NCBI RefSeq assembly: GCF_019746665.1 | Contig: NZ_JAIERS010000012.1 | Span: 124,001 to 188,000 of the forward strand | Length of the DNA: 64,000 bases | Direction: 5' to 3' | DNA from: Sphingomonas sp. | GTDB taxonomy: Bacteria; Pseudomonadota; Alphaproteobacteria; Sphingomonadales; Sphingomonadaceae | Shown: positions 53,957 to 62,387 of the stretch, piece by piece | Layout of the letters: each line of letters starts with the position of its first letter | Numbering within the stretch: position 1 is the stretch's first letter | The notes under the pieces: model-generated | Told to the model about the DNA's origin: nothing | Seen by the model: only the letters and a program-made list of their open reading frames with translations | Database searches by the model: none | Program-made: the position numbers and the translations under genes

Positions 53957-54424
53957 ATGAACAGCCCAATTCTGGCGCCGATGGTGGCGCTGATCTGCTG
54001 GACGCTGGTGATGTGGGTGTGGATGTACGCGACGCGCATCCCGGCGATGCTGCGCGCGCGGATCGACGGGCGCACGCTCGTCGGCAGCACCGGCGCGTCG
54101 CTGCGTGACGACATGATCACCGGCGGCGAGCGGCGGGCGACCTGGATTTCGGACAATTACAATCACCTGCACGAGCAGCCGACCTTGTTCTACGCGACCT
54201 GCGTCGTGCTCGCGCTGATCGGGCTGGGCTATGGCTTCAACCTCAGCCTCGCCTGGGCCTATGTCGCGCTGCGGGTGGCGCACAGCCTGGTGCAGGCGAC
54301 CTTCAACCGGGTGATCGTGCGCTTCTCGATCTTCGTGCTGGCGAGCCTTTGCCTGTTCGCGCTCGCGATCCATGCGGGGCTGGGGTTGCTCCATGTGCAT
54401 CCGCTGATCGGGCCGGGCAATTAG
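53957..54424 (+). CDS. MAPEG family membrane protein
   Basis: This 155-aa protein has four hydrophobic segments. NYNHLHEQPTLFYATCVVLA and AWAYVALRVAHSLVQATFNR match the MAPEG (eicosanoid/glutathione metabolism) family. The bacterial role is unknown. It is convergent with the exopolysaccharide cluster. Confidence 0.87.
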   Translation: MNSPILAPMVALICWTLVMWVWMYATRIPAMLRARIDGRTLVGSTGASLRDDMITGGERRATWISDNYNHLHEQPTLFYATCVVLALIGLGYGFNLSLAWAYVALRVAHSLVQATFNRVIVRFSIFVLASLCLFALAIHAGLGLLHVHPLIGPGN

Positions 54425-54455
54425 ACACTCTTCCCCGATTGCTGGCACGCAGCGT

Positions 54456-56342
54456 TCAGCCGAACAACCGCCGCACGCTCTTGTCCAGCATCAGCAATTG
54501 CCACAGCGTCCGGCCATGGTCGGCACGGCCGGCGCGGTGGTCTTGCGCCAGGCGTTCGAGCGCGGCCGGCTCGAACCAGCTGCCGAGCACCGGCGAGCGC
54601 GCGAGCAGTGCCGCTTCATCGGCGAGCGTACCCCGAAACCAGGCGCTCACCGGCGTCACGAACCCCATTTTCGGGCGATAGAGAATGTCGCGCGGCAGAT
54701 AGCGCTCCAGCGCGTGCTTCATCACCCATTTGCCCTGCCCGCCCCGCAGCCGCAGCGACGCCGGGAGCGTGGCGGCGAACTCGACCAGCCGGTAATCGAG
54801 CAGCGGCTCGCGCGCTTCCAGGCTCACCGCCATGCTGGTGCGGTCGATCTTGGTCAGGATGTCGCCGGGCAGCCAATGCTTGATGTCGGCATATTGCGCC
54901 GCGTCGAGCGGCTCGTCGGCGGGGGCGTTTCGCATCGCCTGCACGTAGCGCCCCTCGGCGCGGTAGCCGCCCAGCTGGCGCCGCGCGCCCTCGCGCCACA
55001 GCTGCGCGCGCAGCTCGGGCCGGGTGACCCCCACCGCGCGGGCATAGGCCTCCCCCGCTTCGGCGGCGAGGCCGAGCAGGGTGGTCTTGGCGCGCAGCGG
55101 GCGCGGCGCCCAGTCGGCCTTGGGATAAAGCGCCCCCAGCCGGCCGAACACGGGCGCGCGCAGCGCCTGCGGCAACAGCCCCCGCACCCGCTCCTCGGCG
55201 GCATGAAAGCGGTAGCGGCGATAGCCGGCAAACGCCTCGTCGGCGCCGTCGCCCGAGAGCGCGACCGTCACCTGCTCGCGCGCCAGCTCGCACACCCGGT
55301 AAGTGGCGAGCGCGGAGGCATCGGCGAAGGGCTCGTCGAACGCCGCGACCAGCGTATCGACCAGCGCGAAATCATCGGGGCTGACCAGGCGGGTGCGATG
55401 CTCGGTCGCGAAGCGTTCGGCGATGCGCGTCGCGTAGCTGCGCTCGTCATGGTCGGGCAGGTCAAAGCCGATCGTGCAGGTCTTCACCGCGCGGCGCGAC
55501 GCCTCCGCCATCAGCGCGACCACGCCCGAGCTATCGACCCCGCCCGACAGGAACGCGCCGAGCGGCACATCGGCGATCATCCGCAGCCGCACCGCCGCGC
55601 GCATGTGTTCGAGCAGTTGCTCCTCGATCGCGGCGGGCTTGGCGCGGGTGCGGCGGCTGAAATCGAGATCCCACCATTGCCGCGGCGCCGGGATGGGCTT
55701 GCCGCGTTCGATCAGCAGGAAATGGCCGGCGGGCAGCTTCTTGACGCCGGCGACGAGGCAGGTGTCGTCGGGCACATAGCCGAACGCCAGAAAATCCTCG
55801 ATCGCGGAAAGCTCGGGCGCGCGGCGTAGCAGCGGATGGGCGAGCAGCCCCTTCAGCTCCGACGCGAAGATCAGCGATCCGTCGCTCAGGGTGGCATAAT
55901 GGAGCGGCTTCACCCCGAAGCGATCACGCGCCAGAAACAGGCTCTTCGCGCGATCGTCATAGAGCGCGAAGGCGAACATGCCGTTGAGCCGATCGAGCAT
56001 CGCCGGCCCCCAGGCGGCCCAGCCGTGGAGCAGCACTTCGGTATCGCTGTTGGTGCGGAACACCGCGCCCTTCGCCGCCAGTTCGGCGCGAACCTCCTGG
56101 AAGTTATAGATTTCGCCGTTGAACGTCACCACCAGCGCACCGTCGTCGCTCAGCATCGGCTGCGCGCCACCGCCCAGATCGATGATCGCGAGCCGGCGAT
56201 GCGCCAGGCCGATGCCCGGGGCGGTCCACACCCCCGATCCGTCAGGCCCGCGATGCGCCTGGGCATCGGCCATCGCGCGCAGCCGCGCGGGATCGACAGG
56301 CTTGGGGAAATCGGGGTGGAATACCCCGGCTATGCCGCACAT
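54456..56342 (-). CDS. Exosortase A-associated amidotransferase (asparagine synthase type)
   Basis: This 628-aa protein has an N-terminal class II glutaminase (MCGIAGVFHP, Cys2; RGPDGSGVW) and an Asn synthase domain (FLSGGVDSSGVVALMA, ALSGDGADEAFAGYRRYRF). In exosortase A clusters (TIGR03108-like) it probably amidates a sugar or its donor for the exopolysaccharide. Its start overlaps the exosortase stop by one base (TGATG). Confidence 0.9.
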   Translation of the reverse strand: MCGIAGVFHPDFPKPVDPARLRAMADAQAHRGPDGSGVWTAPGIGLAHRRLAIIDLGGGAQPMLSDDGALVVTFNGEIYNFQEVRAELAAKGAVFRTNSDTEVLLHGWAAWGPAMLDRLNGMFAFALYDDRAKSLFLARDRFGVKPLHYATLSDGSLIFASELKGLLAHPLLRRAPELSAIEDFLAFGYVPDDTCLVAGVKKLPAGHFLLIERGKPIPAPRQWWDLDFSRRTRAKPAAIEEQLLEHMRAAVRLRMIADVPLGAFLSGGVDSSGVVALMAEASRRAVKTCTIGFDLPDHDERSYATRIAERFATEHRTRLVSPDDFALVDTLVAAFDEPFADASALATYRVCELAREQVTVALSGDGADEAFAGYRRYRFHAAEERVRGLLPQALRAPVFGRLGALYPKADWAPRPLRAKTTLLGLAAEAGEAYARAVGVTRPELRAQLWREGARRQLGGYRAEGRYVQAMRNAPADEPLDAAQYADIKHWLPGDILTKIDRTSMAVSLEAREPLLDYRLVEFAATLPASLRLRGGQGKWVMKHALERYLPRDILYRPKMGFVTPVSAWFRGTLADEAALLARSPVLGSWFEPAALERLAQDHRAGRADHGRTLWQLLMLDKSVRRLFG

Positions 56343-57859
56343 CAGCGCGCTTCTGTCAGTCGATCGGCGACGGCGTCAAGCCGCCCGAGCGCGCGGGCGA
56401 ACGCCGCCATGCCATCGCGCGCGCGCGGCCCTTGCGCCGACAAATGTAGCGCGACCGCCGCCTGCCGCCCGCCGAGCAGCCGCGCCTTGAGCGTCGCAAG
56501 CTTCACCCGCGCGGGACTGGCGGTGAGGGTGCCGCCCACCCGATACCAGCTCGCCACCAGCCGCTCGACCGGGCCGGGCGCGGTGATGCGGATCGTCGCG
56601 CCGCCCGCGATCGGCGCTTCGCTCGCCACCTTCACCCAGCGGTCATTCTCGGCGAGCGGGCCGATGCCGAAACCGATCAGCTCGGCGCCCTCGGCCTGCG
56701 CCGCATAGACGGCGATGGCGAGATCGACGTCATGGCCGCGCCCGTCGCTGTAGCGCCCGATCAGATAATGGTCGGCGCCCGGATAATGGGGCGACCAGGG
56801 GGCGGTGCGGCTCATCGCCACGCGCTGCCAGCCGGGCACGGCGGGAAGCGCGACGCGCACCGGCAGCACGTCGCGCCGCGCCGCGATCGCCTGCGCCCAG
56901 CTGGCGAAGCTCGCCGCGATCAACAGCGCGAGCGCGGCGGCGAGCCACGGCGTCGTGCGGCCCCAGCCGATCCGGGGCAGGGCGGCGCGGTCGATCCAGG
57001 CGCCATCGGGGTCGCGATCGAACCAGCGCCAGCCGATCGCCAGCACCGCCGCCATCACCAGCCCGAAGAACACCCAGCCATAAACGATATGGTCGAACCC
57101 CGTCGCCGCCTCCACCGAGGTGAGGTGCGCCGCATAGATCGTGCCGAACGCGCGCAGGCCGTTGGCGATCACCGGCACCACCAGCGATACCGCCAGGAAC
57201 GCGAGCCGCCGCGACCAGCGCAGATAGCAGACATTGGCGACCAGCACCGCGAAGGCGACCATCGCCAGCACGAACTTGGCGCCCGAACACGCCTCGGCGA
57301 CTTCGAAATAGCCGTTCGGGATGGTGATCAGCACCCCGTCCACCTGCGCCGGCACCCCCGCCAGATGGAGCAAGGGCAGCGTCATCGCGACTGTCACCGC
57401 CTGCAGCGGCGGCTCCAGACCCTCGCCGAACGGCACCAGAAAGAAGGCGTAAAGCAAGGGGAAGAGCAGCCCGCGCGCGATCGCGGGGCCGAGCAACGTC
57501 ACCACCGCCCCCTGCAGCATCAGCACCAGCCCCAGATGCCGCGCGAGCGCGACGCCGGCGGCTGCCCCCGTCAGCCACGCCAGCCCGCCGAGCGCGACCA
57601 GCGCGAGCCCCGGCGCCCAGGCCATCGGCGTCAGCTCGGCGAGTTCGGCGCGGCGCAGCCACACCAGCCAGCCGATCACCGGCGCGATGAACAGGCAGTG
57701 GCCGAAGGTGGTGCTCGTCCAATAGAGCCGCGCGAGATCGGCGGTATCGCGCGCGAACAGCAGCAGCAGCGCGAAAGCGGTCGCGGCGAGCGCCGCGCCG
57801 TGGCGCGCCCAGGCCCCCTGCCCGCTATGCAACCGGCGATGATCGAGCGCGACCGTCAC
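56342..57859 (-). CDS. xrtA: Exosortase A fused to an EpsI domain
   Basis: This 505-aa protein has eight or more transmembrane helices in the first 310 residues. The exosortase catalytic residues are Cys191 (AEACSGAKFVL), Arg236 (NGLRAFGT) and His257 (GFDHIVYGW). The C-terminal part (about 310-505) is an EpsI-type domain, ending in a soluble region. It is thought to process PEP-CTERM-type proteins or help export polysaccharide. It overlaps its neighbours, consistent with an operon. Confidence 0.93.
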   Translation of the reverse strand: MTVALDHRRLHSGQGAWARHGAALAATAFALLLLFARDTADLARLYWTSTTFGHCLFIAPVIGWLVWLRRAELAELTPMAWAPGLALVALGGLAWLTGAAAGVALARHLGLVLMLQGAVVTLLGPAIARGLLFPLLYAFFLVPFGEGLEPPLQAVTVAMTLPLLHLAGVPAQVDGVLITIPNGYFEVAEACSGAKFVLAMVAFAVLVANVCYLRWSRRLAFLAVSLVVPVIANGLRAFGTIYAAHLTSVEAATGFDHIVYGWVFFGLVMAAVLAIGWRWFDRDPDGAWIDRAALPRIGWGRTTPWLAAALALLIAASFASWAQAIAARRDVLPVRVALPAVPGWQRVAMSRTAPWSPHYPGADHYLIGRYSDGRGHDVDLAIAVYAAQAEGAELIGFGIGPLAENDRWVKVASEAPIAGGATIRITAPGPVERLVASWYRVGGTLTASPARVKLATLKARLLGGRQAAVALHLSAQGPRARDGMAAFARALGRLDAVADRLTEAR

Positions 57860-59058
57860 GCCGCGTGCCGCTGTTGGGGGCGCGGCGCGTCGATCAGCGC
57901 GTCGAGCGGGGCGAGCCGCGCGTCCCAGCCATAGCGCGCGATCACCCGCGCACGGGCGGCGCTGCCCAGCGCCGCCGCCTCGCCCGGATTGTCGAGCAGC
58001 GCGCCGATCGCCGCGCTCGTCTCGGCGGGCGAGGCGGCCACCCGCAGCGCCCCGTTATGGTCGATCCCCTCGGCGGCGGCGGGCGAGGCGACCACCGGCC
58101 GCGCCATCGCCATCGCCTCCAGCACCTTGTTCTGCACCCCGCGCGCGAGCTTCAGCGGCGCGACCGCGACCTGGGCGGCGGCGAGCCAGCCGCGCACATC
58201 CGCCACCTCCCCGGTCACCACCACGCCCGGCAACTGCTCCAGCGCGCGCACCGCCTCGGTCGGTGCGCGGCCGACGATCGCGAAGCGCAGATCGGGGTGG
58301 CGATGGCGCAGCAGCGGCATGACGTCTCTGGCGAACCAGCTCACCGCCTCGATATTGGGGCGGTAGTCCATTTGTCCGGTGAAGACGACGAGCGGACCCT
58401 GCCCATCGACCGTGGGAAAGGTGGCGGCGGGATCGAAGAAATCGGTGTCGATGCCGTTTTCGACCGCGTGGACGTGGCCCACCCCCGCCCGCGCGCGGAA
58501 CAGCGCCGCCTCGGCCTCGCTCACGAACAGGCTCGCCTCGGCGCGGCCCGCGACATCGCGCTCGAAGGCGAACAGCAGCCGCCCCTCGCGCCGCATCATC
58601 GCCGCCTGCGCCCCGTGGCCGGCGCCATAGGCATCGAACTTCGCCGAATCCATGTCGACGAAATCCATGATCACGCGCGGGGCCGGCGTCGGCGGCAGAT
58701 ATTGCGCCATCTGGCCGGAAAAGACGTAGATCAGCTCGATCGGCCGGTCCGCGAGCAGCGACCGCACCGCCCGCGCCACCGCGTGCTGGTGGAACGCGGT
58801 GAGCGACACCGGCCGGCCCAACGCCAAGGCCTCCGCCGCCGCCCGCCAGCGCGGCTTGCCCCGCCAGAAGATTTGGGCGCTCGCCGCCACGTCGTCGGGG
58901 CCGCGCGCCTGGTCCAGATCGCGGCGATCATCGGCGAACGCGATCAGGTGGACGCGGTGGCGCCGGGCGAGGTGGCGGAGAATGTGATAGCCGCGGATCT
59001 TGTCGCCCCGGTTGGGCGGAAAAGGATGACGATGGGCGAGAAACAGGATCTCGCCCAT
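57856..59058 (-). CDS. Exosortase-associated glycosyltransferase (TIGR03087-like)
   Basis: This 400-aa GT4/GT1-type transferase begins MGEILFLAHRHPFPPNRGDK; the donor-binding C-terminal half has PLVVFTGQMDYRPNIEAVSW and LKLARGVQNKVLEAMAMARP. It adds a sugar in exopolysaccharide assembly. The ATG at 59058 shares its base with the upstream stop, consistent with tight coupling. The longer frame to 59232 runs inside the FemAB gene. Confidence 0.9.
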   Translation of the reverse strand: MGEILFLAHRHPFPPNRGDKIRGYHILRHLARRHRVHLIAFADDRRDLDQARGPDDVAASAQIFWRGKPRWRAAAEALALGRPVSLTAFHQHAVARAVRSLLADRPIELIYVFSGQMAQYLPPTPAPRVIMDFVDMDSAKFDAYGAGHGAQAAMMRREGRLLFAFERDVAGRAEASLFVSEAEAALFRARAGVGHVHAVENGIDTDFFDPAATFPTVDGQGPLVVFTGQMDYRPNIEAVSWFARDVMPLLRHRHPDLRFAIVGRAPTEAVRALEQLPGVVVTGEVADVRGWLAAAQVAVAPLKLARGVQNKVLEAMAMARPVVASPAAAEGIDHNGALRVAASPAETSAAIGALLDNPGEAAALGSAARARVIARYGWDARLAPLDALIDAPRPQQRHAA

Positions 59059-60125
59059 CAGCCGAGCCCCCGCGCGATGGGCGGCCCGATCAGCCGGGTG
59101 AGCCAGAGCGGCAGCCGGCGCCACGCCGCGATCCGCGCCTGGTAGCGCGGGCTCATCGGGTTCACGTCGCGCGGCGCCTGGCCGGGCGCGTGGCGCTTGG
59201 CATAGCGCAAGGGCACGCCCTCGAACCCCCAATTCTTCTTATAGGCCGCAGGTCCCGAGCCGACCTTCGATCGCCCGAAATCAAAGCAGGTGCAGCCCCG
59301 CCGCCGGGCATGGCCCATCAGCTCGAAATAGAGCCGTTCATTGGCCCGCAGCGCCCGCGCCGCCGCCGTGCCGCCGCCCCAATAGGGATAGACGGTGCCG
59401 TTGAAATACAGGCTCAGCACGCTCGCCACCGGCTGGCCGCGATGGGTGATCGTCAGGATGTCGGCGTCGCACGCCGCCAGCACTTCGCGGAACAGGCGCG
59501 CGGGGAACACGGGGGTGCCGAGGTTGCGGACCATTTCGGCATAGACCGCGTAATGGTCGGCAAGCGCGTCCTCACGCCCGACATGCACTTCAAGCGCGTT
59601 GGCGAGGCCCTTGCGCACCTCGGCGCGGTGCTTGCGCGGGATCGCCAGCAGCTCGGCCTCGTCATCGGCGGCGAGCGGGCGGGCGAAGCCGAGATGGCTG
59701 CCGCTTTCCTGATGCCAGTGGCCGCCCTCGGGCAGGGCGCCGCCGCGCAGCTCGACGCTCGCGCAGGCATGGCGCTCGGCGAGCCGCCACGCGGCGTCGG
59801 CGAGCAGCGGTATGGCCGCCGGTTCCTCGGCCAAAATTCCGCCATCGACCGCGAACCCCGCCGAGACCATCGCCGCGCCGAACAATGGCGATCGCACCTC
59901 CGTCAACGGGAGTATCGCCGCCAGGCTGCCATTGGCGCGCTCGGCGACCAGGCAATGGGCATATTGGCCGCAACCCCGCGCGACCGCCCGGTTCCACGCC
60001 GGCAGATGAAAGGGCGTCGCGTCAGGATGCGCGCGCACGAACCCCTCGATCCGCCGCGCCTCGCCCGGATCGGCGAGATCGGCCGCGCGCAGCGCGAGCG
60101 GCGGGCGGAGCAGCGGCAGCGTCAT
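59058..60125 (-). CDS. FemAB-like protein of the exosortase A system
   Basis: This 355-aa protein has a GNAT-like FemAB fold with FHLPAWNRAVARGCGQYA and a C-terminal FDFGRSKVGSGPAAYKKNWG typical of TIGR03019-type members. FemAB proteins transfer amino acids to cell-wall precursors; here the substrate is probably part of the polysaccharide. It overlaps the deacetylase gene by 4 nt. Confidence 0.88.
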   Translation of the reverse strand: MTLPLLRPPLALRAADLADPGEARRIEGFVRAHPDATPFHLPAWNRAVARGCGQYAHCLVAERANGSLAAILPLTEVRSPLFGAAMVSAGFAVDGGILAEEPAAIPLLADAAWRLAERHACASVELRGGALPEGGHWHQESGSHLGFARPLAADDEAELLAIPRKHRAEVRKGLANALEVHVGREDALADHYAVYAEMVRNLGTPVFPARLFREVLAACDADILTITHRGQPVASVLSLYFNGTVYPYWGGGTAAARALRANERLYFELMGHARRRGCTCFDFGRSKVGSGPAAYKKNWGFEGVPLRYAKRHAPGQAPRDVNPMSPRYQARIAAWRRLPLWLTRLIGPPIARGLG

Positions 60126-60985
60126 GCCAGCGCGGCGGCCGCCTGCGCGACCACCGCGTCGGTCCGCCCCCAGGGATGCGCCGCGAGCAGCCGCCGGAGC
60201 TTGCCCGCCATCGCGCCGAGCCGGGGATAATGGCGCAGCTTCGATCGGAGCGGCGCATTGGCGACGCGCGGCTGGCCGGGATCGACTTCCCAGGGGTGGA
60301 AATAGAATAGCATCGGCTGGCCGGCGGCGTTGGCGGCGCGCACCGCGCGGTCCATGATCGCATTGGGCAGCAGCCGGAAGAACCCCCCGCCCGAGGTCAA
60401 CTCGCGCCCGGCGACGCGCATCACCGTCATCGGCAGTTCGATCAGCGGGCTGTCGGGCAGCGGGCGATAGGCGCGGCGCGGCGCGGTCGCCCAGCCATAA
60501 TGATCATGCGCGAGCGGGGCGACGCTCGACGAATAGGCATAGCCCGCTTCGGCCAGGATCGGGTGCGCCCAGGGGGTGCGCGCGTCGATCGAGAAATTGG
60601 GCGCGCGATAGGCGGTGATCGCGATCCCGCCGGCATCCTCCAGCACCTTGCGCGCCCGGGCGATGTCGGCGCGGAACTGATCGGGGGTGAAGCCGTGGAC
60701 GCGGGCATGGCCATAGCCATGGCTGGCCAGCTCGTGCCCCTCCGCCACGATCCGGCGCATCAGCGCGGGAAAGCGCTCGGCCACCCAGCCGAGAGTGAAG
60801 AACGTGGCATGGACGCCCGCCTCCCCGAACAGATCGAGCACCCGCTGGGTATTGGCCTCGACCCGGGGGGCGAAGCTGTCCCAATCGGCACGGTCGATCA
60901 CCTTTTCGAACGCGCCGACCTGGAACCAGTCCTCGACATCGATCGACATGGCGTTCAGCACCGGGCGGATCGGCGCGTGCAGCAT
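60122..60985 (-). CDS. Polysaccharide deacetylase of the exosortase A system
   Basis: This 287-aa NodB-like deacetylase has SIDVEDWFQVGAF (Asp motif), HELASHGYGHARVHGF (zinc His) and the C-terminal FYFHPWEVDPGQPRV. The SIDVEDWFQV start is typical of the exosortase-associated subfamily (TIGR03006). It removes acetyl groups from polymer sugars. It is 3 bases downstream of the ATPase gene. Confidence 0.92.
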   Translation of the reverse strand: MLHAPIRPVLNAMSIDVEDWFQVGAFEKVIDRADWDSFAPRVEANTQRVLDLFGEAGVHATFFTLGWVAERFPALMRRIVAEGHELASHGYGHARVHGFTPDQFRADIARARKVLEDAGGIAITAYRAPNFSIDARTPWAHPILAEAGYAYSSSVAPLAHDHYGWATAPRRAYRPLPDSPLIELPMTVMRVAGRELTSGGGFFRLLPNAIMDRAVRAANAAGQPMLFYFHPWEVDPGQPRVANAPLRSKLRHYPRLGAMAGKLRRLLAAHPWGRTDAVVAQAAAALA

Positions 60986-60988
60986 GGC

Positions 60989-62359
60989 TCAGCCCCGCAA
61001 GGACGAGATGTCGGGCCGCTGGCTGTCGCCCTCGATCCAGTCGATCAGCAGCGTCAGGATACGCCGCAGTGCCGCGTCCTGCTCGTCGGTCCGCGCTTCG
61101 AGCGCGGCGATGCGCGCGGCGAGCGTCGGGTCGATCCGCGGCTCCGGCTCGGGCTCGGGCGTCGGCGCCGGGACGAGCGGGGTCGGTTCGGCATCGGCCA
61201 CCGGCTCGGGCGCGCGGCGCAGCGGCAATGGCGCGGGGGCATCGAACCAATCGGGATCGCCAAGGCTCGGCGGCGCGATCGGCGCGGGGACCGGCGCCGC
61301 GGGTTCGACCGGCGCGGGCGCGACCACCGCTTCGGGCGCAGCCGCCGGCGCGGTCCGGCTCGGCGGTTGCGGCAGCGGAGTCGGGTCGATCTCGAACCAA
61401 TCGGCCTTGGCCGGCATCGGCGCGGCCGGCCCGAACCAGTCGGGCTCGCCAAGCGACGCCGGCGCGGGGCGCGGCGCGGGCTCGGAAGGCGCCACGGGCT
61501 GAGGCGGCGCGGGTTGGGGCGGCGCGGCCTGAACGGGCACCGCCGCCGCATCGCCGGCAAGATCGGCGATCACCGTCTCCACCGCGGCACTGTCGATCAC
61601 CGCCAGCCCCTCGATCGCGCCATAGAGCATCACCCGGCCGGCGAGCTGGTTCAGCCGGCGCGGCACCCCGCCCGATCCGGCATAGAGCGCGGCGAAGGCA
61701 TCGGCCGTGAAGCGCGGGCGATCGCTCCACCCCACCAGCTTCAGCCGGTGGCGCATATAGGGTTCGATCTCCGCCGGGGTCATCGGCTCCAGATGATGCG
61801 TCGCGATCACGCGCTGGCGCAGCTGCTCCAGCCGATCATTGCCGTACAGCCGCTCGCGAAATTCGGGCTGGCCGAGCAGGAAGATCTGCAGCAGCGCATG
61901 GCCGCCGGCCTGGAAGTTGGAGAGCATTCGCAGCTCTTCCAGGCTGGCGACGGGCAGCGCCTGCGCCTCGTCGACGATCAGCAGCGTGCGCCGGCCGCTG
62001 CGGGCGACGGCATGAAGCGCGCGCTCGATCCGTTCCAGCAATTGCGCCTTGGGCAGGCCAGCGGTGTCGATCTCCAGCCCCGTCGCGACCAGGCGGAGCA
62101 GATCGTCGGCCTCGATCTGGGTCGAGACGATCTTGATCGCGTGCAGCCGCTCGCGGTCGATCGTCGCCATCAAATGGCCGACAAGCGTCGTCTTGCCGGC
62201 GCCGATGTCGCCGGTCACGACGATGAAGCCTTCGCCCTGGCTCAGGCCATAGCCCAGATAGGCCATCGCCTTGCGGTGCGTGGCCGATTCGAACCAGAAG
62301 CGCGGATCGGGGGTCAGCTGGAAGGGCCGGCCACTCAATCCATAATGCTCGTCGTACAT
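60989..62359 (-). CDS. Exosortase-associated ATPase (ExeA/TIGR03015-like) with repeated tail
   Basis: This 456-aa protein has an AAA domain (MYDEHYGLSGRPFQLTPDPR; Walker A VVTGDIGAGKTTLVGHLM; Walker B RRTLLIVDEAQAL) in residues about 1-270. The rest is a Pro/Ala-rich tail with three tryptophan repeats (SLGEPDWFGP, KADWFEIDP, SLGDPDWFDA) and a C-terminal coiled coil. The tail may bind partners in the complex or membrane. It likely drives assembly of the exopolysaccharide machinery. Confidence 0.9.
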   Translation of the reverse strand: MYDEHYGLSGRPFQLTPDPRFWFESATHRKAMAYLGYGLSQGEGFIVVTGDIGAGKTTLVGHLMATIDRERLHAIKIVSTQIEADDLLRLVATGLEIDTAGLPKAQLLERIERALHAVARSGRRTLLIVDEAQALPVASLEELRMLSNFQAGGHALLQIFLLGQPEFRERLYGNDRLEQLRQRVIATHHLEPMTPAEIEPYMRHRLKLVGWSDRPRFTADAFAALYAGSGGVPRRLNQLAGRVMLYGAIEGLAVIDSAAVETVIADLAGDAAAVPVQAAPPQPAPPQPVAPSEPAPRPAPASLGEPDWFGPAAPMPAKADWFEIDPTPLPQPPSRTAPAAAPEAVVAPAPVEPAAPVPAPIAPPSLGDPDWFDAPAPLPLRRAPEPVADAEPTPLVPAPTPEPEPEPRIDPTLAARIAALEARTDEQDAALRRILTLLIDWIEGDSQRPDISSLRG

Positions 62360-62387
62360 CTGCCCTCCGGCCGGTCTGCCCGGCTCT

